This document shows positions 32,892 to 42,490 of a stretch of DNA of 64,000 nt, piece by piece; position 1 is the first letter of the stretch, and every line of letters begins with the position of its first letter. Source of the stretch: Clostridiales bacterium. Its GTDB lineage: Bacteria > Bacillota > Clostridia > Christensenellales > Aristaeellaceae. Below the pieces are notes generated by a model. It was not told the DNA's origin. It worked only from the letters and a program-made list of their open reading frames with translations, and did not search any database. The stretch covers positions 23,679 through 87,678 of the forward strand of contig SVGP01000011.1 in the NCBI GenBank assembly GCA_015056255.1, read 5' to 3'. A program made the position numbers and the translations under genes.

Positions 32892-32974
32892 GGGATTGTC
32901 TCCTTTTTGATGTGATACCCATATATACGATAGATTCAAACATTTCTTTCATTCCGTCCATGGTTTTCACATGT

Positions 32975-33003
32975 ATTTTATCATACCGAAGGCTGTCACA
33001 CAA
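32975..33003 (-). promoter_or_regulatory. Promoter of the leader-zinc-ribbon gene
   Basis: Minus strand TTGTGT (32998-33003), 17-nt spacer, TAAAAT (32975-32980). It leaves an untranslated leader of about 75 nt. Four tandem repeats begin 10 bp upstream of the -35 box. Confidence 0.5.
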
Positions 33004-33013
33004 GGTCTTTTTA

Positions 33014-33089
33014 CACAAACGAAAATCAACTACACAAACGAAAATCAACTGCACAAACGAAAATCAACTGCACAAACGAAAATCAACTG
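33014..33089. repeat. Four 19-bp tandem repeats
   Basis: Four copies of CACAAACGAAAATCAACT (18 bp) at 33014, 33033, 33052 and 33071, each followed by one variable base (A or G), giving a perfect 19-bp period. They lie between the promoter of the small peptide gene and the terminator of the OB-repeat gene. Confidence 0.95.
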
Positions 33090-33094
33090 CATAC

Positions 33095-33125
33095 AAAAAA
33101 GCTGTCCGCTCGGGACAGCTTTTTT
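33095..33125 (-). terminator. Terminator of the nuclease-transporter operon
   Basis: AGCTGTCC (33100-33107) / GGACAGCT (33113-33120) stem flanked by A- and T-runs on both sides. It follows the OB-repeat gene on the minus strand. Confidence 0.88.
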
Positions 33126-33137
33126 ATAGCTTATATC

Positions 33138-34454
33138 TTATTTTACAACGGCGTCCAGGGTGCAGCCCTTGTCGAACTCGATGGTGCCTTTGTAGTTCTT
33201 GATGGTACCGGTAACGGTGATGGTGTCGCCGACTGCGAGTTCGGCAGCGCCTTCGCCAGCTAAGCGATAGCACTGTACCTTGTAGTCTTCAAGGCCGGCT
33301 ACGACGATGGTAACGGTGATGTTCTTGTATTCCTCGCTGTAAGCGGTATCGATGGAGGAAATCACACCGGTCAGGGTGTTAACGGAAGTCATGGCTTCGC
33401 CGTCGAGCAGCTGATAGGCGGCTGCGAGGGTACGGACTTCGTTTTCAGTGCCAACGGGGATCAGAACGCAGCCCTGGTCGAACTCGATCAGGCCCTTGTA
33501 GTTCTTGATGGTGCCGAAGACTGCGATTTCGTCGCCAACCTTCAGATCCTTCGCGCCTTCGCCCTTTAAGCGATAGCACTCGATGGGCATTTCTTCGTTG
33601 CCGTCTACGTACATGTCAACGGTGATGTTGCCGTACTGCTCGCTCCACTCAGAGGTGATTTTGAAAATCTGACCCTTGAGCGCGGTGGGCGCGGCCATCT
33701 TTTCGCCGTCCAGAAGCTGGTAAGCGGCGTCGAGGATGGGCTGCTGAGAAATGATCTCGCCGTAGCCAACGAGAGTGCAGCCGGCGTCGAACTCGATCAG
33801 ACCCTTGTAGTTCTTGAAGTAACCTTCAACAGTGATCTGGTCGCCAATTTTCAGATCTTTCGCGCCTTCGCCCTTTAAGCGATAGCACTCGATGGGCATG
33901 TCTTCCTTGCCAGCAATGGCGATATCAACGGTGATGTTGCCATACTGCTCGCTCCACTCGGTGGGGATTTTGATGACGGTGCCGTAGAGGCGATATGCCT
34001 TTGCGCTCTTTTCGCCGTCAACGAGGGTGTAGGCGTAGTCCACGATCTGCTCGTAGGTCATTCCGGTGAGAGAAGCGGGAACCTTGCGGTCGAAGGATAC
34101 GGAAGCAGTGTTGCCGGCGGCATCCTTAACGGTCGCGGTGAGCTTATAGAAAAGCTCGGAGGGGTTGTTTTCGTCAACATCGATGGTGACGGAGCCGTCT
34201 TCATTTACGATCACCTTGATGGTGTCGCTGTCAGCGGACCATTCAACAGTATATTCAACGCCGTCTACGGGAACGGAGCCGATTACGTCAAAATCAACGG
34301 GAGTGGACTTGATGTCGGTGCGGGAGGGGTTTTTGTACATCTGATAGATGTAAGCCTTTGCGGAGAGAAGATCGGCGTTGGCGTCTTCAGCCAGAACCGG
34401 AATCGCAGTCAGGCACAGAGCCAGAACAGCGATCAGAGCGATCAGCTTTTTCAT
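33138..34454 (-). CDS. Secreted protein with Ig-like domain and three OB-fold-like repeats
   Basis: Exported protein of 438 residues with a clear signal peptide (MKKLIALIAVLALCLTAIP, cleavage near LAED). Residues about 35-125 resemble an atrophied bacterial Ig domain (WSADSDTIKV...LTATVKDAAGN). Three repeats of about 90-100 residues follow, each with ..SEQYGNITVDI.., (I/V)ECYRLKGEGAKDLK(I/V)GD and (N)YKGLIEFD.GC. This is the strand pattern of OB folds found in secreted nucleases. The first and second repeats are nearly identical over long stretches. No catalytic motif is seen. Last gene of an operon with an SNase-like gene and an ABC importer. Confidence 0.75.
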   Translation of the reverse strand: MKKLIALIAVLALCLTAIPVLAEDANADLLSAKAYIYQMYKNPSRTDIKSTPVDFDVIGSVPVDGVEYTVEWSADSDTIKVIVNEDGSVTIDVDENNPSELFYKLTATVKDAAGNTASVSFDRKVPASLTGMTYEQIVDYAYTLVDGEKSAKAYRLYGTVIKIPTEWSEQYGNITVDIAIAGKEDMPIECYRLKGEGAKDLKIGDQITVEGYFKNYKGLIEFDAGCTLVGYGEIISQQPILDAAYQLLDGEKMAAPTALKGQIFKITSEWSEQYGNITVDMYVDGNEEMPIECYRLKGEGAKDLKVGDEIAVFGTIKNYKGLIEFDQGCVLIPVGTENEVRTLAAAYQLLDGEAMTSVNTLTGVISSIDTAYSEEYKNITVTIVVAGLEDYKVQCYRLAGEGAAELAVGDTITVTGTIKNYKGTIEFDKGCTLDAVVK

Positions 34455-34476
34455 TGTTTCTACTCCTTATCCTATT

Positions 34477-35775
34477 TTAGTGAATCAGAATCTGGTTGGG
34501 CATGAACACCTTAATCTGGTGCGCGCCCTCGTAATAGTCCACAATGCCTTTTACGTCGATCATCTTTCCAAGATATTTCTCCTCGGTGATTCTCTCGCCG
34601 TTTTCCATAAGCACCGTGGTTCTGACCTGAAGTATGTCGTTTCCTGCTTTGCACGTTAAGGTCATCGCTCCATAGGAAGAGCTATCTTCATCGAGCGTCG
34701 TGTATACGCTTTCGACAAAGAGATTTTTGATCTCCACGGAAGTTCCTATGGCCATCGGCGCGAAATCGAAAACAGATTCGGTTTCTTCGCCGCGCACCGT
34801 GACTTTTCCGCGAAGGAAGGTTTCTGCGTCAATCAGCGTGTAGGCGGGCGCATGGCCCTCGGACACGAGCTGAATGTTTCCGGGATCCTTTGGCTTCATC
34901 GTCCGGTAGTTGAGGCCGGACACCTGCCAGGTGCCCCCGGCTTCGTAATACTGAACGGTTCCGACGATTCTGGCTTCGTTTCCGACGCGCAGAATTTCAA
35001 GGCCCTTGCCGCTTAAGCCGTAGCCGTAGTACACGCTCATGCCGAAAAACATATCAGTTTCCGCGTCGTACTGTTCGACATACACGGCGTTTGCGTTATT
35101 GATGGTGATCACGCCATTGAACGCAACCTTTTTTCCGTTATAGAATTCAAGGTTCGTTCTGAGCTCCTTGATGGTAAGCTCAATTGCGTCGCCATAATAA
35201 AAGTCGGGGTCCTTCTGGCCGGAATAGACGTTCAGTTTGTCCTCTTTGGCGGAACTGATTGCAGTCATGCAATAGTCGCCATAGCGGTTATTGGCGGAGG
35301 AATTGGCAATGGCCAGACCGTTTTCCAAAAGCTCGATATTGAGGTTTCGATAAGGAGAATTTGCACTTTCCTTATACCATACCCAAACGAGATATCTGTC
35401 GCCGGTCGAATCCTTGTTCCAAGCGCCGTTATCCGATTCAATCAGAATGGAATACGCGCCCGAAAGCCTTTCCCTCGTAAAGTCGGCGGCCTTTTTACCG
35501 TATTCTTCGATTTTGCCCGTGATTTCCGGGGTGTTGACAGCAAGGTATCTCGCCTTCAAAACGCCCGTTTCGTTCACGGATTCAGGAACAAAGAAATGCG
35601 TGGTATCGCCGTCGATAAAGGTTTTGACTGTCACTTCCTGCTTGACCGTTTCGCTATTCAGGTTCAAAACAACCTGACCTGCGATATCGGCCTTCGACTC
35701 CCCCATCGCAGCGACCATAAAGATCGCCGCGAGAAGGATCAAAAGGAAGGACAGAAATTTAGACAACTTCTTCAT
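34477..35775 (-). CDS. Secreted staphylococcal-nuclease-like protein with OB-fold extensions
   Basis: Exported or membrane-tethered protein of about 432 residues. After a hydrophobic leader, residues about 50-185 form an SNase domain: FIDGDTTHFFV, LKARYLAVNTPEI (Arg and Glu of the active site) and GDRYLVWVWY (second catalytic Arg). The remaining about 240 residues show OB-like strands (VAFNGVITINNANAVYVEQY, and a second set near the end). Nuclease plus OB architecture recalls B. subtilis YhcR. I chose the ATG at 35775; the longer frame starts with TTG. No strong RBS, so translation may be coupled to the binding-protein gene, 15 nt upstream. Confidence 0.82.
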   Translation of the reverse strand: MKKLSKFLSFLLILLAAIFMVAAMGESKADIAGQVVLNLNSETVKQEVTVKTFIDGDTTHFFVPESVNETGVLKARYLAVNTPEITGKIEEYGKKAADFTRERLSGAYSILIESDNGAWNKDSTGDRYLVWVWYKESANSPYRNLNIELLENGLAIANSSANNRYGDYCMTAISSAKEDKLNVYSGQKDPDFYYGDAIELTIKELRTNLEFYNGKKVAFNGVITINNANAVYVEQYDAETDMFFGMSVYYGYGLSGKGLEILRVGNEARIVGTVQYYEAGGTWQVSGLNYRTMKPKDPGNIQLVSEGHAPAYTLIDAETFLRGKVTVRGEETESVFDFAPMAIGTSVEIKNLFVESVYTTLDEDSSSYGAMTLTCKAGNDILQVRTTVLMENGERITEEKYLGKMIDVKGIVDYYEGAHQIKVFMPNQILIH

Positions 35776-35790
35776 TGAAATGAAATTCAA

Positions 35791-37182
35791 TTACCAGCCT
35801 ACAGCGTATTCGCACTCGGCGATGGCGTCAGCAAAAGCTGCGTCGATCAGAGCGTCAACGTCGCTGCCGTCGGGAATGGTGAAGCACTTGGTCATGAGCG
35901 CGCCAACCTGATCACGGGCAGTAGAAGAGCCGTTGAAGGCGGGAGAGGTGTAGTAAGCTTCCTGCTGCTCCAAGCAAACCTTGGTGGAGAGAGCGGAGAT
36001 GTAAGCGCCGCCGTCAGCGCTTGCGATGTTTGCAGCATAGACTTCGTTGTCCATAACGGACTTGATGACCGGAACATAACCGGAGGCGATGGAGAATTCG
36101 GCCTGGAACTCAACGTTGGTGGTCAGGAACTTGACGAACAGCCAGGAGGCGGCAACTTCCTGAGGATTGGCCTTCTTGAAGATACAGAGGGACGGGCCCT
36201 GGGAGATAACCTTCTTGTTGCTGGCGTCTACCTGAGGAATGGTGGCGATGCCAACTTCAAAAGGATAGCTGCCGTCGGCATTCGCGGCGGGACGCTGATA
36301 GGTGGCGCCGGCGGAAGAGCCGATGGACATGTAGGACTTGATGTCAGAGGTGGAGGTGAACAGGCCGGAGGTGTAAGCGCCGTAGAGGGACTGGGTGGTG
36401 AGATAGCCTTCCTGATACCAGTCGCGGAACATCTTGATGAACGCCTTGTTCTCGGCATTGTCAAACAGGAAGTGGGGCGCAGTGGCGCTGGTGTAGGGGG
36501 TGTTGTACTGCTCAGTCATGGTAATGAACCAGTTGGCTTCGCTGTCATAGCCCAGAGGAATGGACATGGGATCGATCTCAATGATCTTTTTGCAAACTTC
36601 CTCGAGCTCCGCCCAGGTGGCGGGAACGGTCAGACCGTTGGCGTCGAAGAAGGTCTTGTTGTAGTAAAGAACCTCGGTGGACTTGGACAGAGGCATGGTG
36701 TACATGAGACCGTCGCCAAACTCGCGGCCCTCATTGTAATAGCCCTCGATGAAGTCGGCCTTCTGCTCGGCAGTCAGACCCATAACTTCGGTGGTGCCGT
36801 CAGCGCGGGTGATTACAGCATCGCTCTCGATGTAGGCGTCCAGAGTCTGAACAGCCTTGGCGAGGTTGTAAAGCGCAACGTGATCGGGATAGCAGTAAGC
36901 GATGTTGGGCTGGATGCCTTCGGGGATTTCCTTGGAAATCTGATCGCGGACATCGTCATAGCCGCCGACGGAGGTGTATTCAACCTTGATGTTGGGATAG
37001 AGCGCGTTGAACTCGGCGATGTAAGCATCGAGAACGGCGGTGAGGTTAGCGCCCATGGTGTTGTAGAAGGTGATGGTAACTTCGCTGCCGTCGTAGGCAG
37101 GAGCGGTTTCTTCAGCCACAGATACGCCTGCAACGCACAGCATCATGGCCAGAACCAGGAGCATGGAGACGAGTTTCTTCAT
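35791..37182 (-). CDS. ABC transporter substrate-binding protein (UgpB-like)
   Basis: Extracellular binding protein of 463 residues with a signal peptide (MKKLVSMLLVLAMMLCVAG...AEE). The fold is family 1 (UgpB/MalE-like): VTITFYNTMGANLTAVLDAY, FNALYPNIKVEYTSVGG, and ISQGPSLCIFKKANPQEVAA in the C-lobe. No lipobox. It is followed by the SNase-like gene and preceded by two permeases and an ATPase, so its ligand may be a sugar phosphate, a nucleoside derivative or an ordinary sugar. Only the fold is certain. Confidence 0.9.
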   Translation of the reverse strand: MKKLVSMLLVLAMMLCVAGVSVAEETAPAYDGSEVTITFYNTMGANLTAVLDAYIAEFNALYPNIKVEYTSVGGYDDVRDQISKEIPEGIQPNIAYCYPDHVALYNLAKAVQTLDAYIESDAVITRADGTTEVMGLTAEQKADFIEGYYNEGREFGDGLMYTMPLSKSTEVLYYNKTFFDANGLTVPATWAELEEVCKKIIEIDPMSIPLGYDSEANWFITMTEQYNTPYTSATAPHFLFDNAENKAFIKMFRDWYQEGYLTTQSLYGAYTSGLFTSTSDIKSYMSIGSSAGATYQRPAANADGSYPFEVGIATIPQVDASNKKVISQGPSLCIFKKANPQEVAASWLFVKFLTTNVEFQAEFSIASGYVPVIKSVMDNEVYAANIASADGGAYISALSTKVCLEQQEAYYTSPAFNGSSTARDQVGALMTKCFTIPDGSDVDALIDAAFADAIAECEYAVGW

Positions 37183-37248
37183 TGTAGAAGTCCTTCCTTT
37201 CTTTTGAATAGAACTTATATAATGTAACAGGGTTTGAAGCCTGTTATA

Positions 37249-38142
37249 TTATCCCTTGATACCGCTGCGGCTTACGCCGGACATGATGTACTTTCTGAGG
37301 AACACGAACACCAGGAACAGAGGAAGCGAAACCAGCGCAACCGCCGCCATCTGAACGGGGTAGTTAACGTCGCCCGTGGTTTCGGTAAACGCGTTTCGAA
37401 GACCATTGGTGATCATTCTGTGCGCGTCGTCGTTTGCAACAAGGCGCGGCCAGATGTAGCTGTTCCACGCGCCCATCATCTTAAGAATGGTAATGGAGAT
37501 AAGGGTCGGAAGGGACAGGGGCACCATGACCTTCCAAAGGTATTTGAAGTCGCCCGTTCCGTCTACCTTGGCTGCGAGATACAGTTCATTTGGAATCTGC
37601 AGGAAATTCTGCCTTAAAAGGTAGATGTAGAAAATACTGACGAGGAACGGAACGATCAGAACCGTAAAGGTATTGAGCCACCCGAAGGAAATAACGGTGG
37701 AGTAATTGGTGATGGTGAAAAGCTCGCCCGGAATCATCATGGTGGCGAGAAGCGCGCCAAAGAGGAGCTCCTTTCCCTTGAACTCAAGGCGGGCAAAGGC
37801 AAAGGCCGTAAGCACCGTGATGATTAGGGACAAAATCGTGGACACGAGGCCAACATACATGGTATTCATGAAAAGCGTTCCGAGGTTTGCGGTTGTGAAC
37901 GCGTCGGCATAGTTACTCAAAAGCACCTGTTTGGGCCAAAAAGTCGGGGGGCTCAGTTTGTATTCCGCAAGGGATTTGAGCGAGGAAATCACCATCCAGT
38001 AAAAGGGGAAAAGAACAATCAGCGCCATTAAAAACAGGAAGAGATAAATACCAAGCTGGCTTAAAATGCGCATCGGCTCCGTAAGGCCCGAAATTCTGCG
38101 CATGTTTCTTTGCTTCATGACTTTGAACGTATTTTCAGACAT
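37249..38142 (-). CDS. ABC transporter permease (UgpE/MalG type)
   Basis: Inner-membrane permease of 297 residues with six predicted membrane segments. The cytoplasmic docking loop LAAKVDGTGDFKYLWKVMVP is the EAA motif. It pairs with the UgpA-type permease encoded 19 nt upstream, the binding protein at 35791-37182 and the ATPase at 39118-40212. It is the fourth gene of the nuclease-transporter operon. The N-terminal extension (KQRNMRRISGLTEP) is cytoplasmic. Confidence 0.93.
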   Translation of the reverse strand: MSENTFKVMKQRNMRRISGLTEPMRILSQLGIYLFLFLMALIVLFPFYWMVISSLKSLAEYKLSPPTFWPKQVLLSNYADAFTTANLGTLFMNTMYVGLVSTILSLIITVLTAFAFARLEFKGKELLFGALLATMMIPGELFTITNYSTVISFGWLNTFTVLIVPFLVSIFYIYLLRQNFLQIPNELYLAAKVDGTGDFKYLWKVMVPLSLPTLISITILKMMGAWNSYIWPRLVANDDAHRMITNGLRNAFTETTGDVNYPVQMAAVALVSLPLFLVFVFLRKYIMSGVSRSGIKG

Positions 38143-38161
38143 GCCTTCTCTCCCCCTTTCT

Positions 38162-39106
38162 TTAATAATGCACGCGCTTTTTGCTGACGTAGAGGTTGAT
38201 CATGGTGACGATTAAAATGATTCCGAAAAGGATCAGCGCCGCAGCGCTCGCGCCGCCCTGATTGTCCCTTTCCAGAGAATCATAGATCATGCCTACCATG
38301 GTGTTAAGCCTGCCCGGATCGTGCACGGGGCCCATCTTTTCGCCGAAGATACCGACGATGGAGGTATATTCCTTAAAGCCGCCGATAAAGCCCGTGATGA
38401 TAACATAAGCGATCATGGGCGAAAGCAGCGGAACCGTGATTCGGGTCAGAACGCGCCAGCGGGGCGTGGAGTCAACCTTGGCCGCGTCGTAATACTGCTT
38501 GTTGACGCTCTGAAGGCCGCCCAGAAGAACCAGAATCTTAAATGGCAGCGCGTTCCAGACAATGTACACAACCATAACCAGCATGTTCGCCCAGTATTCG
38601 GAGCCGGAGTTGATCCAGTTGATCCAGTCGCCGCCCAGAGCCATGATAACGTCGTTCACAATGCCGTAGGAGGATATGATCTGTCGTCTCGTTCCGACGC
38701 TTCCGATGACGTTGAACATCGCGGCAAAAACCATGCCGATGGCGATAGAGTTGGTGACATACGGAAGGAAAAAGACGGTCTGAAGCGCTTTTCTTAAGGG
38801 CTTGATTGCATTTAGGGCAACCGCAATCAAAAGCGCAAGAATCGTGGACACGGGAACCGTGATCACGCAAAGAAGACAGGTGTTTAAAAGCGCCTGCTGA
38901 AAATCAGGATGCGCTACAACGTGGGTAAAGTTACCGACGCCCAGTTTGAACGTAACGTCGCCGCCCGTCTTGGTCAGGCCGCTGTAGCCCTCCAAAAACG
39001 CCATGGCAACGGTATTGATGATGGGCCAAACGGTGAATACCAATAATAGAACGATCGCCGGGGCCAGATACAGCCAGGCTTTCCATTGCTGTTTGCTATC
39101 TACCAT
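38162..39106 (-). CDS. ABC transporter permease (UgpA/MalF type)
   Basis: Inner-membrane permease of 314 residues with about six membrane segments. The EAA loop is YDAAKVDSTPRWRVLTRITVP. It is encoded 11 nt downstream of the ATPase and 19 nt upstream of the second permease, a compact transporter arrangement. The first hydrophobic segment begins at WLYLAPAIVLLLVFTVWP, as in other UgpA-type proteins. Confidence 0.93.
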   Translation of the reverse strand: MVDSKQQWKAWLYLAPAIVLLLVFTVWPIINTVAMAFLEGYSGLTKTGGDVTFKLGVGNFTHVVAHPDFQQALLNTCLLCVITVPVSTILALLIAVALNAIKPLRKALQTVFFLPYVTNSIAIGMVFAAMFNVIGSVGTRRQIISSYGIVNDVIMALGGDWINWINSGSEYWANMLVMVVYIVWNALPFKILVLLGGLQSVNKQYYDAAKVDSTPRWRVLTRITVPLLSPMIAYVIITGFIGGFKEYTSIVGIFGEKMGPVHDPGRLNTMVGMIYDSLERDNQGGASAAALILFGIILIVTMINLYVSKKRVHY

Positions 39107-39117
39107 ACGTCATCACC

Positions 39118-40212
39118 TCAAAAACGAATCCTGTTCTCGGTTTCCTTGTCAAAGAGGAATACCTTGTGGGGCTTTAAGGTGTAGCGAACCTCCGCCTTTG
39201 CGGCGTCCACCTTGTTGTCCGCATTGATGATGGAGCGGATGATGGGATTTAAGGACGCAGGATGGGTGGATACGATGCTCACATCGCGTCCCATAACCTC
39301 GACGTTTGAAAGACGGCACTTGAACGGGCCGTTTTCATCCAGCACAAAGCCCTCGGGGCGAATGCCGACGGTTACAGGCATATCGGGAACATTCTTAACG
39401 TCCATAACGGCGTCTTCGCCGATATAGAGCTTACCGCCTTTGACTGCGCCGTCAAATACATTGATGGGCGGGGTGCCCAGGAACTTGGCGACAAACAGAT
39501 TCGCCGGCTCGTCATATACGTCCTGAGGCGCTCCGATCTGCTGTAAAACGCCGAGCTTCATAACCACGATGAGATCCGAAATGGACATGGCCTCTTCCTG
39601 GTCGTGGGTAACGAACACAGTCGTAATTTTGGTTTCCTTCTGGATGCGGCGGATTTCTTCGCGGGTCTGAAGACGAAGGCGCGCGTCCAGGTTCGAAAGC
39701 GGCTCGTCAAGGAGAAGAACTCTGGGCATCTTGACAAGCGCGCGAGCGATGGCGACGCGCTGCTGCTGGCCGCCGGAAAGTTCAGAAGGCTTTCTGTCCA
39801 TCAACTCTTCGATCTGAACGAGCTTGGCAACCTCGTAAGCTCTTTTGAGCATATCGTCCTTGGTCATTTTGTCCGCGCCTCTTAAGTTCTGAAGCGGGAA
39901 TAAAATGTTCTGGCGCACCGTCAGATGGGGATACAGCGCATAGTTCTGGAAAACAAGACCAATGCCGCGCTTTTCCGTGGAAACCTCGGTAACATCGTCG
40001 TCTCCAAAGTAAATCTTTCCGCCCGTGGGCTTCTGAAGACCGGAAATCATGTACAGCGTGGTGGACTTTCCGCAGCCGGAGGGGCCAAGAAGACCAATCA
40101 GCTTTCCGTCCGGAATTTCAAAATTGAAATTGTTTACGGCAATGACCTCGTCCGGAGATTTCTTGTTGCGGCTGGGGAAAATCTTGGTCAGATTCTCAAG
40201 AACGATTTTCAT
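39118..40212 (-). CDS. ABC transporter ATP-binding protein (UgpC/MsmX/MalK type)
   Basis: Cytoplasmic ATPase of 364 residues. Walker A is [10 protein letters not shown], the Q-loop is [12 protein letters not shown], the signature is [15 protein letters not shown], Walker B is [12 protein letters not shown], and the switch His is in [11 protein letters not shown]-terminal TOBE/OB regulatory domain (about 240-364) marks the carbohydrate-uptake CUT1 class. These ATPases can serve several permeases, so this one may also energise the maltodextrin transporter at 20267-23222, which lacks an ATPase. Confidence 0.96.
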   Translation of the reverse strand: MKIVLENLTKIFPSRNKKSPDEVIAVNNFNFEIPDGKLIGLLGPSGCGKSTTLYMISGLQKPTGGKIYFGDDDVTEVSTEKRGIGLVFQNYALYPHLTVRQNILFPLQNLRGADKMTKDDMLKRAYEVAKLVQIEELMDRKPSELSGGQQQRVAIARALVKMPRVLLLDEPLSNLDARLRLQTREEIRRIQKETKITTVFVTHDQEEAMSISDLIVVMKLGVLQQIGAPQDVYDEPANLFVAKFLGTPPINVFDGAVKGGKLYIGEDAVMDVKNVPDMPVTVGIRPEGFVLDENGPFKCRLSNVEVMGRDVSIVSTHPASLNPIIRSIINADNKVDAAKAEVRYTLKPHKVFLFDKETENRIRF

Positions 40213-40247
40213 AAGTATCCCTTCCCTTTATATAGTTTTTGTGTCTG

Positions 40248-41006
40248 TCAATAGGTTTGTTTTGCAGCTTTTTCCGCATGTATCTGTTCTTTCCACTTAA
40301 GAAGCTCTTTTTCATCTTCAAATATTTTCTGGCTCGCAAGATCCACCGTCACGGTTTTTGCAAGAAGATCATGGATGGCGGAATTGGTGTTTGTAAAGAG
40401 CATGACGCCTGCCTGAAGCACGATTAAAAGAATCAATATCGCAGGACCCACAATGCCGATTGCGCCAAAGAACATCATTAAAATAATGTACACGGGCACC
40501 ATCGTCTCAATGGCGAATTTTCCAAGGATCGTCCTTGCAAAAAGCATGGGAGGCGAAAGCTTTATAAAGGAAGTGTGCATAACGGCGATGCCGAAAATCT
40601 TTTTTCCAAGCGTCTGTCCGTTTTTAAAAAGGAGAGGAATAATAAATTCCATAATCACGTAGCCTGCTAAAATGCCGAAGGAAGCGATCAAGAGGCTCAA
40701 CTGCATCATCATGTTAAGCGCCCTTTTGCTCTCTACATCCTGATTAAGGGCATAAAGCGCATCTTCCGTTCGCTTTTTTGCGTCTTCATCCAGTTTTTCA
40801 AATTCACTGTTTGAAATTCTTAAATCCACATTGTATTTTTCGCCATAGGACGCATAGGCGTTGTTCACGGTTTCGGAATAGCTGTCATAGTTCAATATCG
40901 CCGACAAACCCAGCATACACAATACAGCGACAATGCCCAAAAGAATCACATCGAACAGATACGCGGAAATTCGTTTCCACATGCTCGCCTTCTGAAGGTC
41001 GTACAT
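40248..41006 (-). CDS. RDD family membrane protein
   Basis: Membrane protein of 252 residues with an RDD domain. The N-terminal KRISAYLFDVILLGIVAVLC holds the characteristic Arg/Asp pattern; two further hydrophobic segments lie around 110-140 and 175-205, and the C-terminus is charged. The family is linked to ion homeostasis or transport but poorly characterised. The start at 41006 has AAAGGGA upstream and removes a non-family extension. It is the first gene of the operon, 35 nt before the ATPase gene. Its functional link to the transporter is unknown. Confidence 0.8.
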   Translation of the reverse strand: MYDLQKASMWKRISAYLFDVILLGIVAVLCMLGLSAILNYDSYSETVNNAYASYGEKYNVDLRISNSEFEKLDEDAKKRTEDALYALNQDVESKRALNMMMQLSLLIASFGILAGYVIMEFIIPLLFKNGQTLGKKIFGIAVMHTSFIKLSPPMLFARTILGKFAIETMVPVYIILMMFFGAIGIVGPAILILLIVLQAGVMLFTNTNSAIHDLLAKTVTVDLASQKIFEDEKELLKWKEQIHAEKAAKQTY

Positions 41007-41246
41007 AGAACAATTCCCTTTCTCTATCGGCGCACATATTAACGCCATTATCCTATTCTATTATACAATAAACCCTCGCCAAAATCCATAATATATACCA
41101 ACTTTGCATATATTAAATATAGGTTCAGTTTCCATTATCCGACCTATTTCCTGTATATTTTTCTTTCACGCCACATTCGCCCGCTTTCCTCTTGCAATCA
41201 CTTTTCAAAGATGTTACACTATAATCACATATAAGGAGGCGACGGC

Positions 41247-42476
41247 ATGTTAAGAGAAAAGGATATAAGCATTTTGCGATCTTTGGCAAACGAATACGCA
41301 TCCTTTGCCTTTGATCCAAAACAAGAAAAAACACGCAGGCTTTGGAGAAAGCTGAACGCGTTTCAAATGGAGCGTCCGCTTTTAACCATCGACCAGATTC
41401 CCTGGAACGAAATGGACGTGGACGGCTTTTTAAACTGCGAAATAACTGATCCCTACTGGCGGAATGTGGAAAGCGATTTAAGGTGTCTGATTTACAAAAT
41501 GCGTCATATGCCGGCGGATACCGCGCTCAACCCCTACGTCTGCCTCCCCAAGCCCATCCACAATACCGGCTGGGGCATCGAGCCGGTTGAGAAAAACCAC
41601 ATCTCCCTCGAGGCCGGCTCCGTCGCGCCTTCCCGCGAATACGCAAATCAGATCGAAACCATGGACGATCTTGAAAAAATCAAAACGCCCGTTTTGACGC
41701 TCGATGTTCAAAAAGAAAAAGTCATCAGGGAAGAAGCTGACGTCGTCTTCTCCGGCATCATCCCCTACAAAATGACGGGTATTGTCATGCACCTCGGCGC
41801 ATGGGACTGGATCGCGCAGTGGATGGGCGTGACGAACGCCTACATCATGCTGATGGACGAACCCGAGATCATGCATGCGCTGATGGAAAAATTGACACGC
41901 GGCATACTCAGCATGATCGATCAGATGAATGCGCAAAAGCTTTTCGACATTCATTCCAACCTCTGCCATTGCTCCCACACCCATATGGATGATTTCCCGA
42001 AAGAAAACGCACCCGAAACCAGCGAAAACGCATGGGCGTTTGGCCTTGCGCAGATGTTCACCTGCGTATCGCCCAAAATTACCGATGAATTTGAAGTTCA
42101 GTATATGTCCCGCATCTTCCCCCATTTCGGGCGCATCTATTACGGCTGCTGCGACCGGCTGGACGACCGGATGGACGTCATCAGAAAGCTTCCGAACGTT
42201 CACAAGCTATCCTGCAGTCCCTTCAGCGACCGCGCGCGTTTTGCCGAAACCATGCCCGACAAATGCATTATGAGCGCAAAGCCCAATCCTGCGTTCTTTG
42301 CCACCGGTACGATGGACGAGGATTTTGTAAGGCGCGATATTCAAAAAACCATTTCAGCCGCGAAAGAACATAACCGAAACCTCGAATTCCTTTTAAAGGA
42401 TATTTCAACCGTCTCCCACAATCCCAAATGCCTTTGGAGATGGCAGGAAATCGTCATGGAAGAGCTGATGAAATAA
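41247..42476 (+). CDS. Uroporphyrinogen decarboxylase-like protein, paralogue 2
   Basis: TIM-barrel protein of 409 residues, clearly paralogous to the product at 26400-27620. Shared landmarks include IDQIPWNEM near residue 50, a PYKMTGI segment, YYGCCDRLDDRMDVIRKLP and AKPNPAFFATGTMDE. It has extra cysteines (GCC and LSCSP) that could bind zinc as in MtaA-type methyltransferases, but this is inference. First gene of a three-gene plus-strand unit with a second UroD-like protein and a Gfo/Idh/MocA oxidoreductase. TATAAT at 41220-41225 is a likely -10 box. RBS AAGGAGG. Confidence 0.75.
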   Translation: MLREKDISILRSLANEYASFAFDPKQEKTRRLWRKLNAFQMERPLLTIDQIPWNEMDVDGFLNCEITDPYWRNVESDLRCLIYKMRHMPADTALNPYVCLPKPIHNTGWGIEPVEKNHISLEAGSVAPSREYANQIETMDDLEKIKTPVLTLDVQKEKVIREEADVVFSGIIPYKMTGIVMHLGAWDWIAQWMGVTNAYIMLMDEPEIMHALMEKLTRGILSMIDQMNAQKLFDIHSNLCHCSHTHMDDFPKENAPETSENAWAFGLAQMFTCVSPKITDEFEVQYMSRIFPHFGRIYYGCCDRLDDRMDVIRKLPNVHKLSCSPFSDRARFAETMPDKCIMSAKPNPAFFATGTMDEDFVRRDIQKTISAAKEHNRNLEFLLKDISTVSHNPKCLWRWQEIVMEELMK

Positions 42477-42490
42477 GGAGTGAAACGATC

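Noticed and set aside
33014..33089. Four direct repeats considered as a CRISPR array
   Set aside because: Units are only 18 bp and separated by a single base; there are no spacers or Cas genes.
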